A stretch of 64,000 nucleotides of DNA from Rhizobiales bacterium 2SD (GTDB taxonomy: Bacteria > Pseudomonadota > Alphaproteobacteria > Rhizobiales > Beijerinckiaceae): the NCBI GenBank assembly GCA_005502805.1, contig SCMY01000004.1, forward strand, positions 186,001 through 250,000, read 5' to 3'. Made by a program: the position numbers and the translations under genes. Below are positions 27,895 to 36,971 of this stretch, one piece after another. The number at the start of each line of letters is the position of its first letter. Position 1 is the first letter of the stretch. The notes under the pieces were generated by a model, which saw only the letters and a program-made list of their open reading frames with translations, was not told the DNA's origin and made no database searches.

Positions 27895-28359
27895 ATGGCG
27901 TTGAACGAAGGCATGCCGGCCCCCGACTTCACCTTGCCGACAGATGGCGGCGGCTCGCTCACGCTCTCCAGCCTGCGCGGCCGCAAGGTGGTGCTCTATG
28001 CCTATCCGCAGGACGACACGACGAGTTGCACCAATGAGGCACTCTCATTCGATGCCCTGCGCGACGACTTCGCCGCAGCCGGCGCGACGGTGATCGGCAT
28101 TTCGCCGGACGCGGTGAAGCGCCACGACAAGTTCAAGCAGAAATACGACCTCAAGCTGACGCTGGTCTCGGACGAGGAGCGCAAGGCGATCGAGGCCTAT
28201 GGTCTTTGGATCGAGAAGCAGATGTATGGCCGCCGCTATATGGGCGTGGAACGCAGCACCTTCCTGATCGATGAGACCGGGAAGATCGCCCGCGTCTGGG
28301 AAAAGGTCCGGGTCAAGGGTCATGCCGAAGCCGTGCTCGCGGTCGCCCGGGAACTCTGA
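27895..28359 (+). CDS. bcp: Peroxiredoxin, BCP/PrxQ type, single-cysteine form
   Basis: 154 residues, start MALNEGMPAPDF with AAGGA eight bases upstream. The thioredoxin fold carries PQDDTTSC, matching the PxxxTxxC peroxidatic motif. The resolving cysteine five residues later found in many BCPs is replaced (SCTNEALSF), and no other Cys exists in the protein, so it must be a one-cysteine enzyme resolved by an outside thiol. It reduces hydroperoxides in the cytoplasm. It precedes the M23 peptidase by about 100 bases, which may or may not be co-transcribed. Confidence 0.92.
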   Translation: MALNEGMPAPDFTLPTDGGGSLTLSSLRGRKVVLYAYPQDDTTSCTNEALSFDALRDDFAAAGATVIGISPDAVKRHDKFKQKYDLKLTLVSDEERKAIEAYGLWIEKQMYGRRYMGVERSTFLIDETGKIARVWEKVRVKGHAEAVLAVAREL

Positions 28360-28460
28360 CGCCCGCGAGCCGGAAAGCAGCGAAACCGGCTGCGGTTTGC
28401 GATTGATTAACCCTAACGAGGTCTAATCACCCTATCGCAGCGTCACTTTCGGTTTTGCGT

Positions 28461-29786
28461 ATGACCTCCTCCGATTCTCGCGCTCAGGCCGCCGGCCATG
28501 AGCTTGCCGTCGCCGGCCTCCTCGCCCGCCCCAGCTTCACCGTTCGTCGCTCGACCGCCTTGCTCGGCCTCAGCCTGCTGGCACTGACCACCGCCTGGAG
28601 CGGCGCGACGAGCTGGTACATCCTGCGCAAGGACGACCTCGCCGCCCGGCTGATCAGCCGCGAGACCTCGCGGCAATACGCGTATGAGGACCGGATCGCG
28701 GCGCTGCGGGCCGATGTCGACCGGCTCGCCAGCCGCGCTCTGCTCGATCAGGATGGCGTCGAGGCCCGCGTCGGTGAGATCGCAATGCGACAGGCTGAAC
28801 TCGAGTCGCGGCAGTCTCTCGTCAACGCTGTCGCCGAGAGCCTGCAATCGGCCGGGATCGGTGTCTCACAGGCGAACAAGAACCCGCTTCGCCAGCGCAT
28901 GATCAAGCCCGAGGAGCCCATCCGTGCCTCCGGTGTCACCAGCTTCGCACCTTTCGCCTCCGGCAAGCCGACTCCGGCGCCCGAGACCCTGCCGCTGCGC
29001 GGCGCCGATGACCGCTCCGCGCCCTGGCAGTCGGGAGAGGCAGAGGAGCCGATGCCGCCGGCCAAGCGCGTCGCCGAAGCCCTGACGCAGCTCGACCAGT
29101 CGATCGAGCGCAGCTCCGCCACGCAGCTCGCGGCCCTGCGCGAGATCGACAAGACCCTCGGCGACACCCAGAAGACGCTGCGCGGCGCGCTCGCTGAAAC
29201 CCGCCTCGACACCGACAAGTTTGCCGTCGCGACCTCGCTTCCGAAAGGCGTCGGCGGCCCTTTGGTCCCGGTCAATCTCGACGCGTCGGCGGGACCGTTC
29301 GCGGCGACCCTGAGCTCACTGCAGCCACGGATCGCGACGGTCTTCCGCCTGCGCAGCCTGGTCGAGCAACTGCCACTCCGCCGCCCGCTCGCGGGTGAGC
29401 TCGAGCTGAGCTCCAACTACGGCTATCGCGCCGACCCCTTCACACGCGGCGCCGCGCTTCACACCGGCATGGATCTGCGTGCGGAGCACGGCACACCGGT
29501 GCGTGCGACCGGCCCGGGCAAGGTCGTGACAGCCGAGTATTCCGGAGGTTACGGCAACATGGTCGAGATCGAGCATGCCGGTGGCATCACCACCCGCTAT
29601 GCCCATATGTCGGCGATTCTGGTCAGCGAGGGCCAGGTGGTCTCTGGCGGCACGCTCGTCGGCCGGGTCGGCTCGACAGGCCGCTCCACCGGCCCTCATC
29701 TGCACTACGAAACCCGCATCGACGGCGACCCCGCCGATCCGAACCGCTTCCTACGCGCCGGCGACAAGCTTGCCGGACAGCTCTGA
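28461..29786 (+). CDS. M23 family metallopeptidase, membrane-anchored
   Basis: 441 residues. The start is the ATG at MTSSDSRAQ; a TTG two codons upstream is less likely. One membrane segment at about 32-54, a coiled-coil region at about 62-125, a low-complexity linker and an M23/LytM domain at about 310-430. Zinc ligands are His334 and Asp338 (HTGMD) and His415 of HLHYE, so the catalytic set appears complete. These enzymes cut peptidoglycan crosslinks and often act in septation. The gene ends at a strong terminator shared with the convergent SGNH gene. Confidence 0.92.
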   Translation: MTSSDSRAQAAGHELAVAGLLARPSFTVRRSTALLGLSLLALTTAWSGATSWYILRKDDLAARLISRETSRQYAYEDRIAALRADVDRLASRALLDQDGVEARVGEIAMRQAELESRQSLVNAVAESLQSAGIGVSQANKNPLRQRMIKPEEPIRASGVTSFAPFASGKPTPAPETLPLRGADDRSAPWQSGEAEEPMPPAKRVAEALTQLDQSIERSSATQLAALREIDKTLGDTQKTLRGALAETRLDTDKFAVATSLPKGVGGPLVPVNLDASAGPFAATLSSLQPRIATVFRLRSLVEQLPLRRPLAGELELSSNYGYRADPFTRGAALHTGMDLRAEHGTPVRATGPGKVVTAEYSGGYGNMVEIEHAGGITTRYAHMSAILVSEGQVVSGGTLVGRVGSTGRSTGPHLHYETRIDGDPADPNRFLRAGDKLAGQL

Positions 29787-29817
29787 AGCCGTCCTCGCGC
29801 ACAACACAAGAATCTCA

Positions 29818-29854
29818 CAGCCCGCTGCAGCGTTCAGCTACAGCGGGCTGTTTT
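29818..29854. terminator. Bidirectional Rho-independent terminator
   Basis: CAGCCCGCTG pairs perfectly with CAGCGGGCTG (ten bases, 13-base loop), followed by TTTT on the plus strand. It separates the stop of the M23 gene from the stop of the convergent SGNH gene. Confidence 0.85.
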
Positions 29855-29876
29855 GATTCGATAATCTGTCTCTTCC

Positions 29877-30986
29877 TTACCGCAGAGCTTCGGCGACCGC
29901 CGCGCCGGCCACCTGGTGGCCATACTCGTTCCAATGCGCGTCGGCCTGGAACTCGAAACGCTTGCCGGCCTTGGCCCATTCGGTGGCGAAGACCGGATGA
30001 AGGTCGAGGAAGGCAATGCTATGCCTGGCGGCCATCTCCGCGGCGATCCTGTTGAGTTTGAGAGCCGGGCTATCGGTCCGGCCGGCATAGATCGCCGCGC
30101 GATCGCCATCCATGACGAGCTGGAGTTTTGCCCCGATCGAATCGGCGCGCGCCTTGAGCCGGCCGAACAGGTAATCTGTAGCGACACGAATGTCGGCCTC
30201 ATGCGCGAACACGCCCGCCACGTCGATATTGGCGGCATATCCGCCCTCGCCCGCCGCTTTGGCCGGACCCAGGATCGCATCGACCAGCGTCTGCGGCCTG
30301 ACCTGCCAGCGATAGAGCAGAAAGCGCGCGGTCGCGCTCTGTCGAACGAATTCGAGCCAACCGGCGCGCCAGGGCGCAGGCGCGACCTCGCCGGTAACCT
30401 TGCCGCCTTCGATCTTCAGCTTGAGAAAACTCGAGGTGTAGCGGCCGGGTTTGAAGACGAAGCTTTCGTCGAAATCATTGTGGACCAGCATGACGACGAT
30501 CCGGTCGGGCCGTCGCTGCTCGACCTCGCGCTCGACCATCTGCAGGTACTGGCTGAGCGGCGCGCCGGCGACACCGAAGCGTTGGATCTCGACAGCCCCC
30601 TTGGCCGCCAGCCGATCGCCGACCACCTCGGCGAAGGTCTTGTCGAACGGCACCTGCAGCGCCTCGACGAAGCTGTCGCCGACGAAGGCGACGCGGCTTA
30701 CACCCGGCTTGCGCTCGACCGGGTAGTCCGGCAGCGGCGAGTTCCAGCCCTGCGCATTGATCTTGAAGGGCGCCGCGATCTCGTCGCGCACACGCCAGAC
30801 GCCGTTCTGCCCGGGCTGATAGCGCACGACTTCGTTGACGAAGGCGTTGCGGGGCACGTCGCTCGCCGGCAACACGAAACGGAACAGCACCAGCTCGCAG
30901 AACAGCAGGAAGACGATGATGCTGCCGAGGGAGACCGCGAGATTGATCAGGATCTCGCGGCCCCGCGAACGCTTTCCCCCGCTCAA
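29877..30986 (-). CDS. Membrane-anchored SGNH-fold protein (AlgX/OatA-like hydrolase or acetyltransferase)
   Basis: About 369 residues. After a short N-terminus there is one membrane segment ([22 protein letters not shown], in parts, about 13-35). The SGNH fold shows VAFVGDSF (nucleophile Ser105) and the C-terminal DAHWNEYGH that supplies Asp and His. Such proteins remove or move acetyl groups on envelope sugars. The start is the TTG that overlaps the prfB stop (TTGA), with GAGG eight bases upstream; no ATG or GTG is available before the membrane segment. The gene therefore appears translationally coupled to prfB. Its exact substrate is unknown. Confidence 0.8.
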   Translation of the reverse strand: MSGGKRSRGREILINLAVSLGSIIVFLLFCELVLFRFVLPASDVPRNAFVNEVVRYQPGQNGVWRVRDEIAAPFKINAQGWNSPLPDYPVERKPGVSRVAFVGDSFVEALQVPFDKTFAEVVGDRLAAKGAVEIQRFGVAGAPLSQYLQMVEREVEQRRPDRIVVMLVHNDFDESFVFKPGRYTSSFLKLKIEGGKVTGEVAPAPWRAGWLEFVRQSATARFLLYRWQVRPQTLVDAILGPAKAAGEGGYAANIDVAGVFAHEADIRVATDYLFGRLKARADSIGAKLQLVMDGDRAAIYAGRTDSPALKLNRIAAEMAARHSIAFLDLHPVFATEWAKAGKRFEFQADAHWNEYGHQVAGAAVAEALR

Positions 30987-32111
30987 TCGATGTCCTCGAC
31001 TTCCACCGTGGTGCCGTAGACGCGCTGGGCCAGCGACGCCTCCATGAACGGGTCGAGATCGCCATCGAGCACGTCCGAGGGGGCCGTCGAGGCGACGCCG
31101 GTGCGCAGATCCTTCACCAGCTGATAGGGCTGCAGCACATAGGAGCGGATCTGGTGGCCCCAGCCGATATCGGTCTTCGACGCCTGCTCGGCGTTGGCCT
31201 TTTCCTCGCGCTTCTTCAGCTCGACCTCGTAGAGGCGGGCGCGCAGCATCTCCCAGGCCTTGGCCCGGTTCTTGTGCTGCGAACGCTCCTGCTGGCACGC
31301 TGCCACGATCCCGGTCGGGATATGAGTGATGCGCACCGCCGAATCGGTGGTGTTGATGTGCTGGCCGCCGGCGCCCTGTGCCCGGTAGGTGTCGATCCGG
31401 CAATCGGATTCCTTGACGTCGATGACGATGCGGTCGTCGACGACGGGATAGACCCAGACCGAGGCGAACGAGGTCTGCCGGCGGGCATTCGAGTCGAACG
31501 GCGAGATGCGCACCAGCCGATGCACGCCCGATTCGGTCTTGAGCCAGCCATAGGCGTTGTGGCCCTTGAACTGCAGCGTCGCCGACTTGATGCCGGCCTG
31601 GTCACCGTCCTGGTATTCCAGCGTCTCGACCTTGAACTTCCGCCGCTCGCCCCAGCGCCGATACATGCGCAACAGCATCTCGGCCCAGTCCTGGCTCTCG
31701 GTGCCGCCGGCGCCGGGATGGATCTCGACATAGGTGTCGAGCATGTCGGCCTCGCCGGAGAGCAGCGATTCGACCTGCAGCCGGCCAGCTTCGGCCTCGA
31801 CCGTCTTGATCGCGGCCTCGCCCTCGGCGACGGTTGCCTCATCCTCTTCCATCTCGCCGAGCTCGATCAACGTGAGCGCATCCTCGACATCGCGCTCGAG
31901 CTTGGTGATGCCCGCGATCTGCGTTTCGAGCTGGGTGCGCTCGCGCATCAACTTCTGCGCATTCTCGGCGTCGTTCCAGAAATCCGGGCCTTCGGAAAGC
32001 GCGTTCAGCTCCGCCAGGCGTCGTTGTGCGACATCCCAGTCAAAGATGCCTCCTCAGCAGTCCGATCGACTGCTTGGCGTTGTCGAGTTGCGTCTGGATT
32101 TCTGGGCGCAT
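30983..32111 (-). CDS. prfB: Peptide chain release factor 2 with programmed +1 frameshift
   Basis: The protein is made from two frames: 23 codons from 32111 to 32043, then a +1 slip that skips base 32042 and continues from 32041, giving about 375 residues, a normal RF2 length. The first frame ends in UGA, the codon RF2 itself reads, so low RF2 favours the slip (known autoregulation). The GGQ peptidyl-hydrolysis motif is in GAGGQHINT and the SPF stop-codon motif in RISPFDS. An annotation that ignores the slip would truncate the protein to start at an internal Met near 31951. It belongs to the amiC-ponA-prfB row. Confidence 0.95.
32039..32054 (-). promoter_or_regulatory. prfB programmed +1 frameshift site
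   Basis: Read on the minus strand: AGGAGG (32049-32054), three bases, then CTT TGA C (32039-32045). The internal Shine-Dalgarno-like AGGAGG just before CTT-TGA-C is the same arrangement as in E. coli prfB. The slip moves the ribosome from CTT to TTT and then reads GAC. Confidence 0.95.
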
Positions 32112-32210
32112 GATCGTTCGTCTTGGTCCGTCGCTTGAGGCTGACTGGCTGGGGCGCTGACATAGGCACGAAGCGCAGCCGTGTAAATGGCGTGGGTGCC
32201 AAGGCTGCCC

Positions 32211-32438
32211 TCAGAAGGCGCAGGCCAAGCACTCGCGGCCGTGGCGATATTCGGCTTTCCAATAGTGCGGGTCGTCAATGACCTCGTAGGCAAGCCCGGG
32301 TTGAAGCGGATAGCGCTTGCGGAATGGCCGGGCGAGCAGAACGAAGAGGTCGCAATGCGGCGGCCAGTCGCCCTTATCGAGAATCCGGTTGCCACGTGCC
32401 AACTCGGATTCGAGGATCGCCTGGAGCGGCGCAGCCAT
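32211..32438 (-). CDS. Small conserved hypothetical protein between ponA and prfB
   Basis: 75 residues from ATG (MAAPLQAIL), or 84 from a TTG at 32465 that overlaps the ponA stop. Features: ESELARGNRI, then CDLFVLLARPFRKRY, and a distinctive IDDPHYWKAEYR. There is no signal peptide or membrane segment; two Cys lie at the C-terminus. I recall the DPHYWKAEY wording from unnamed Rhizobiales proteins, so it is probably a real conserved gene, but no function can be given. The operon position between a penicillin-binding protein and RF2 may be incidental. Confidence 0.65.
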   Translation of the reverse strand: MAAPLQAILESELARGNRILDKGDWPPHCDLFVLLARPFRKRYPLQPGLAYEVIDDPHYWKAEYRHGRECLACAF

Positions 32439-32461
32439 GGAGACCGCGCGCTCCGCTCGCG

Positions 32462-34909
32462 TCAATAGAGCCCGCCCGTGCCCGAGCCGACCGAGCGCCC
32501 ACCGGCCGGAGCGACACTCATCGCTCCGCCGCTGCCGTCGGAAGCACCGATCACCGAATAGCTGTCCGGCGGCGCCGTGCCGGGCTTGAAGGCTTCGAGG
32601 ATACCGCCCTCGCCGCCGGCGCGCATGCCGGTGCGCGGATCGACGCGGATCAGCTTGATGCCGGGCGGCACGCGGAACGGCGTCGCCGGCTTCTCCTTCA
32701 GCGCGACCTGCATGAAGTCTCGGAAGATTGGCGCCGCATACTGGCCGGCGGTCGCCGAGTTGCCGAGCGACTTCGGCTTGTCGAAGCCCATGTAGACGCC
32801 GACAGCGAGATCAGGCGAGAAGCCGACGAACCAGACATCCTTGGCGTCGTTGGTGGTGCCGGTCTTGCCGGCGAGCGGCTTGCCGACCGACTTCACCACG
32901 GTCGCGGTGCCGGCGTTGACGACGCCTTCCAGCATCGAAACCATCTGGTAGGCGGTCAGCGGGTCGAGCACCTGCTCGCGATTGTCGACCAGGCGTGGCT
33001 CACGCTGATTGGCCCACTTGTCAGCTTCGCAGCCTTCGCAGACCCGCTGATCGTGCTTGTAGATCGTCGCGCCCCAGCGGTCCTGGATGCGGTCGATCAG
33101 CGTCGGCCGGATGCGCTTGCCGCCATTGGCGAGCATCGAATAGGCCGCCGTCATGCGCATGACCGTGGTCTCGCCGGCGCCGAGCGACATCGAGAGCACC
33201 GGCAGCATGTCGTCATAGATGCCGAAGCGGCGGGCATATTCCGCGATCAGCGGCATGCCGACATCCTTGGCGAGACGCACCGTCATCAGGTTCTTCGAGA
33301 ACTGGATGCCGTAGCGCAGCGTCCGTGGCCCGGTGAACTTGCCGTCGTAGTTGCTCGGCGTCCACATGCCGAGGCCGCCACCCTGGTCGACCTCGATCGG
33401 CGCGTCGAGCACGATGCTGGACGGAGTGTAACCGTTGTCGAGCGCCGTCGCGTAGACGAAGGGCTTGAACGAGGAGCCCGGCTGGCGCAGCGCCTGCGTC
33501 GCGCGGTTGAACTCTGACTGGTCATGCGAGAAGCCGCCGACCATGGCGAGAACGCGGCCCGAGAAAGGGTCCATCACGGTGATCGCGCCGTTGACCTCAG
33601 GCATCTGGCGCAGGCGGACCTGGCCGGGCTTGCCGTCGATCGGCTCGACATAGACGACATCGCCTGCCGAGACCGCCTGCGAGACGCGAGTGCGCCGGGT
33701 CCAGCGGATTCCGTCCGGCCCGAGCGTCGCCGTCTCGCGCTCCGGCCGAAGCTGGCCGGACGCTTCGCGGATCGGCTGCAAGCCGACGCGGGCGCTGTCG
33801 CCGGCAACCTCGAGCACGACGGCAAGGCGCCAGGGCTTGACGTCGCCAAGCACCGGCAGTTCGGCGATGGCGAGACCCCATTCGCGGCTCGCCGCATCGA
33901 TCTTCTGGATCGCGCCGCGCCAGCCGCGCGCTTCGTCGAAGCGCACGAGACCGTCGACCAGCGCCTTGCGCGCCATCAACTGCATCTTCGGGTCGACCGT
34001 GGCGCGCACCGAGAGGCCGCCCTCGAGCAGCTTCTTCTCGCCATAGCGGTCCTGCAGCTCGCGCCGGATCTCTTCGGCGAAATAGCCGGCGGCGATCTGG
34101 TTCGGCGAGACCGTGCGCGGGTTGACACCGAGCGGCTGCTTCTTGGCCGCGTCCGCATCGGCGCGCTTGAGGAAGCCGTTCTCGGCCATGCGGTCGAGCA
34201 CGTAGTTGCGGCGCTCGATCGCGCGCTCGCGGTTGCGGAACGGATGCAGGTCGGTCGGCGCCTTCGGCAGGGCGGCGAGATAGGCCGCCTCCTGCGCGTT
34301 GAGCTCATGCACCGACTTGCCGAAATAGTTCAGCGCGGCAGCAGCGACGCCATAGCTGCCCTGTCCCGGCGCCGGCGCGCCGAGATAGATCTCGTTGAGA
34401 TAGAGCTCGAGGATCTTGTCCTTCGAATAGGTCGACTCGATGCGCAGCGCGATCAGCGCCTCGCGGATCTTGCGCTCGATGCTCTGCTCGGAGCCGACGA
34501 GGAAGTTCTTCGCCACCTGCTGGGTGATCGTCGAGGCGCCCTGCGGCCGGCGGCCAGAGCCCCGGTTGCGGAAATTCGAGATCGCGGCGCGGGCAAGGCC
34601 CTCGGGATCGACGCCGAAATGCTTGTAGAAATTCTTGTCCTCGGCCGAGAGGAAGGCGTCGATGATCAGCTTCGGCACCGCCTGGATCGGCAGGTAAAGC
34701 CGCCGTTCACGCGCGAACTCGGCGATCAGGCTGCCGTCGCCGGCATGGACGCGGCTCATCACCGGCGGCTCGTAATTCCGCAGCTGCGCCGAATCCGGCA
34801 GGTCCTTGGAGTAGTGCCAGATCACGCCGGCCGCACCCGCAACGCCGATCACGAACAGGATCGTGCCGGCGGCGAACGCCCATCCGAAAAGGCGCAATAT
34901 GAACCGCAT
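32462..34909 (-). CDS. mrcA: Penicillin-binding protein 1A, bifunctional glycosyltransferase/transpeptidase
   Basis: 815 residues. A short cytoplasmic tail and one membrane segment (about 8-30) precede the GT51 glycosyltransferase domain with SAEDKNFYKHFGVD and ITQQVAKNFL. The transpeptidase has the SxxK motif in PGSSFKPF, the SxN motif in FSKN and KTGTT. It polymerises and crosslinks peptidoglycan at the outer face of the inner membrane. It lies downstream of amiC with 155 bases between. Order amiC-ponA-prfB is common in alphaproteobacteria. A Gly-rich C-terminal tail follows the catalytic domain. Confidence 0.95.
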   Translation of the reverse strand: MRFILRLFGWAFAAGTILFVIGVAGAAGVIWHYSKDLPDSAQLRNYEPPVMSRVHAGDGSLIAEFARERRLYLPIQAVPKLIIDAFLSAEDKNFYKHFGVDPEGLARAAISNFRNRGSGRRPQGASTITQQVAKNFLVGSEQSIERKIREALIALRIESTYSKDKILELYLNEIYLGAPAPGQGSYGVAAAALNYFGKSVHELNAQEAAYLAALPKAPTDLHPFRNRERAIERRNYVLDRMAENGFLKRADADAAKKQPLGVNPRTVSPNQIAAGYFAEEIRRELQDRYGEKKLLEGGLSVRATVDPKMQLMARKALVDGLVRFDEARGWRGAIQKIDAASREWGLAIAELPVLGDVKPWRLAVVLEVAGDSARVGLQPIREASGQLRPERETATLGPDGIRWTRRTRVSQAVSAGDVVYVEPIDGKPGQVRLRQMPEVNGAITVMDPFSGRVLAMVGGFSHDQSEFNRATQALRQPGSSFKPFVYATALDNGYTPSSIVLDAPIEVDQGGGLGMWTPSNYDGKFTGPRTLRYGIQFSKNLMTVRLAKDVGMPLIAEYARRFGIYDDMLPVLSMSLGAGETTVMRMTAAYSMLANGGKRIRPTLIDRIQDRWGATIYKHDQRVCEGCEADKWANQREPRLVDNREQVLDPLTAYQMVSMLEGVVNAGTATVVKSVGKPLAGKTGTTNDAKDVWFVGFSPDLAVGVYMGFDKPKSLGNSATAGQYAAPIFRDFMQVALKEKPATPFRVPPGIKLIRVDPRTGMRAGGEGGILEAFKPGTAPPDSYSVIGASDGSGGAMSVAPAGGRSVGSGTGGLY

Positions 34910-35064
34910 CGAGAACTTTGACCTTGGCTAGCGGCAGTATCGGCGCCCTCCCCCTTTGGCGTCGCGACCTGCCCGGCTGATCTTCAACTCGTCTCTATAT
35001 CACGGCAGAGATGGCGGAACCGTGGCTTTGCGACCACAAATCGCCATGTTCGACCGTCTCACCG

Positions 35065-36375
35065 TCAAGGCCTGCTTTGCGCGGCTTTACCCGGCGTCTG
35101 CAGGCGCTCGAAATACTGGTCGACAGCCTGCTGGACAGCTGCCGCAGCCTGGTTGCGCCAGCCCTCGGAATTGAGCAGCTCGGCATCCTTCGGGCTCGAC
35201 ATGTAGCCGAGCTCGATCAGCACCGACGGCACGTCGGGGGCGGTCAATACGCGAAAACCCGCCGAACGCAACGGCACCTTGTGCATCTTGACCGAGCCGC
35301 CGAGCTTCTCGACCAGGTTTCGCGCGAAGATTGTCGAGAAGCTGCGGGTCTCGCGCTTGGCCAGATCCATCAGGATGCCGGCGACATCCTGCACGTCTTC
35401 GCTCGAATCGAGTCCGGCGACGGCGTCGGCCTGGTTCTCCTTGGCGGCCAGTCGCGCCGCCTCGGCGTCGCTGGCGCGCTCGGAGCCCGTATAGATCGTC
35501 GCGCCGCGCACATCCTGGGCCTGCGCCAGCGAATCGGCATGGATTGAGATGAACAGGTTGGCCTCGACGCCGCGCGCGATGCGGACGCGGTCGTTCAGCG
35601 AGATGAAGGTGTCGTCGGAGCGGGTCATGATCACCCGATAGCGCCCCTGGGCTTCGAGCTGCTCCTTCAGCTTCAGCCCGAAAGCGAGCACCACCGCCTT
35701 CTCGGCGATGGCGGCGACCTGCGTGCCCGGGTCGATGCCGCCATGGCCGGGGTCGATCACCACGATGCGGCGCGAATCACCCTCGGCCTTGCGCTCGACC
35801 GGAATGCTCGGCAGCTGCGTCTTCGCCGCGGCCTCGCGGGCGAGCGCCGCGAACTCCTCGCGACTCGCCCGCTTCAGCTCGACGACGAGTTCGCCGAAAC
35901 CGCCGCGCACCGACCTGACCGAGACAGTCGCGACCGCTGCCGGTTGGGCGAGGTCGAGGATGATGCGGGCCCGGTCAGCCATGAACAGGCCGTAGCGGAA
36001 GCCGGAGACGAAGCCCGCCGACTTGCGGCTCTGCTTCTGCTCGATCTGAAAATTGATTGACGGCAGATCGACGACGACCCGGTCAGGCCCTGCCATGACC
36101 GAGGCAGTCGCCGTGACGGGCCGGGACAGCGCCATGGTCAGCCGGACGACCTCGCCCTGGACCTCCAGCCGCGCATCGGTGGCGACTGGAAGCTCTTTGC
36201 CGGAACGACCGGGCGAGTTCGCGATCGCGAGAGAAAGCGACGACAGAAGCACGATCGCGCATGCGAACAACGACAGCGCCGGCATGGCGACGCGGCGCGG
36301 GACGCCCCTGGCAGACAGGCGAAGCCGGTGAAACAGGAGGAAGCTCCCTCGATTCGCTGGTCCGACGCTTAACAA
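35065..36375 (-). CDS. amiC: N-acetylmuramoyl-L-alanine amidase with AMIN domain (AmiC-like)
   Basis: Up to 436 residues. The AMIN domain (about 60-165, DRVVVDLPSINFQ) targets the septum, and the Amidase_3 domain (about 200-420) has zinc ligands in VIDPGHGGIDPGT, the Glu in AIAEKAVV, His in SIHADS and Glu in LIELGYMSSP. The enzyme splits daughter-cell peptidoglycan in the periplasm. The start is uncertain: TTG at the given end, or ATG at 36285 directly before the hydrophobic signal (MPALSLFACAIVLL). The ATG gives the more normal signal-peptide length but has no good ribosome site. It diverges from rne. Confidence 0.92.
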   Translation of the reverse strand: MLSVGPANRGSFLLFHRLRLSARGVPRRVAMPALSLFACAIVLLSSLSLAIANSPGRSGKELPVATDARLEVQGEVVRLTMALSRPVTATASVMAGPDRVVVDLPSINFQIEQKQSRKSAGFVSGFRYGLFMADRARIILDLAQPAAVATVSVRSVRGGFGELVVELKRASREEFAALAREAAAKTQLPSIPVERKAEGDSRRIVVIDPGHGGIDPGTQVAAIAEKAVVLAFGLKLKEQLEAQGRYRVIMTRSDDTFISLNDRVRIARGVEANLFISIHADSLAQAQDVRGATIYTGSERASDAEAARLAAKENQADAVAGLDSSEDVQDVAGILMDLAKRETRSFSTIFARNLVEKLGGSVKMHKVPLRSAGFRVLTAPDVPSVLIELGYMSSPKDAELLNSEGWRNQAAAAVQQAVDQYFERLQTPGKAAQSRP

Positions 36376-36971
36376 GGCTTAACCATAGCGTCACCAGTCA
36401 TTAAGCACCCGTTACCATGGCCGGTCGGCACCGGAAACCGCGCCTTGCCGATCACCCACCGTTAACGCGCTTGCAAAAATGCATCGCCTGTCTGTAATGG
36501 AGATGGTTGCATCGCGAAGGCTACCGCAGCGCACAAACCGGGCCATAAGCCCGCCGACGCCCTGCGAAACGGCCGAACGACCGGATCTGTCACATGATCC
36601 GCGCCGGCGCGGAGGCAGCCAACAACGGAATCGTCCGCGGACGGGCCTGCGCCAGGCAGCAATCGGCGCCGGTACTCTTGTCCGCGAGCGTGTCAAACGC
36701 GGTGCGCTTTTCGGCGAGCCGCAGGTCAAAGGTAAGATGTCGGGGCAAACGACGCCGCTTTCCCTTTCGGTGTTTCGTCGAAACCTCTCAGGTGGTGACG
36801 GGCTGTCTGCCCGCTCCGCCGCCCGCTTCCGTCGTCCGTCCCTGATCGAACTCCTCTCCCTGCAACATGCCGGCTTCAGCCGGTCGACGCGCGACGCCCC
36901 TGCCCGCGGCCGCGGACTCACGTCCGCAGCCCGGCGGATTGCCAAGGCCGCCGCGCCAATGGAATTGTCCC
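36376..36971. other. Long non-coding interval between amiC and rne, probable rne 5' leader
   Basis: No convincing gene is present in about 600 bases. A possible rne promoter is TTGCAA (36471-36476), 16 bases, TGTAAT (36493-36498), which would give a leader of about 465 bases. Long rne leaders that mediate RNase E autoregulation are known in other bacteria. Several TTAA elements cluster at 36369-36404, including TTAACCAT at 36379-36386, which resembles a CtrA half-site. Confidence 0.5.
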
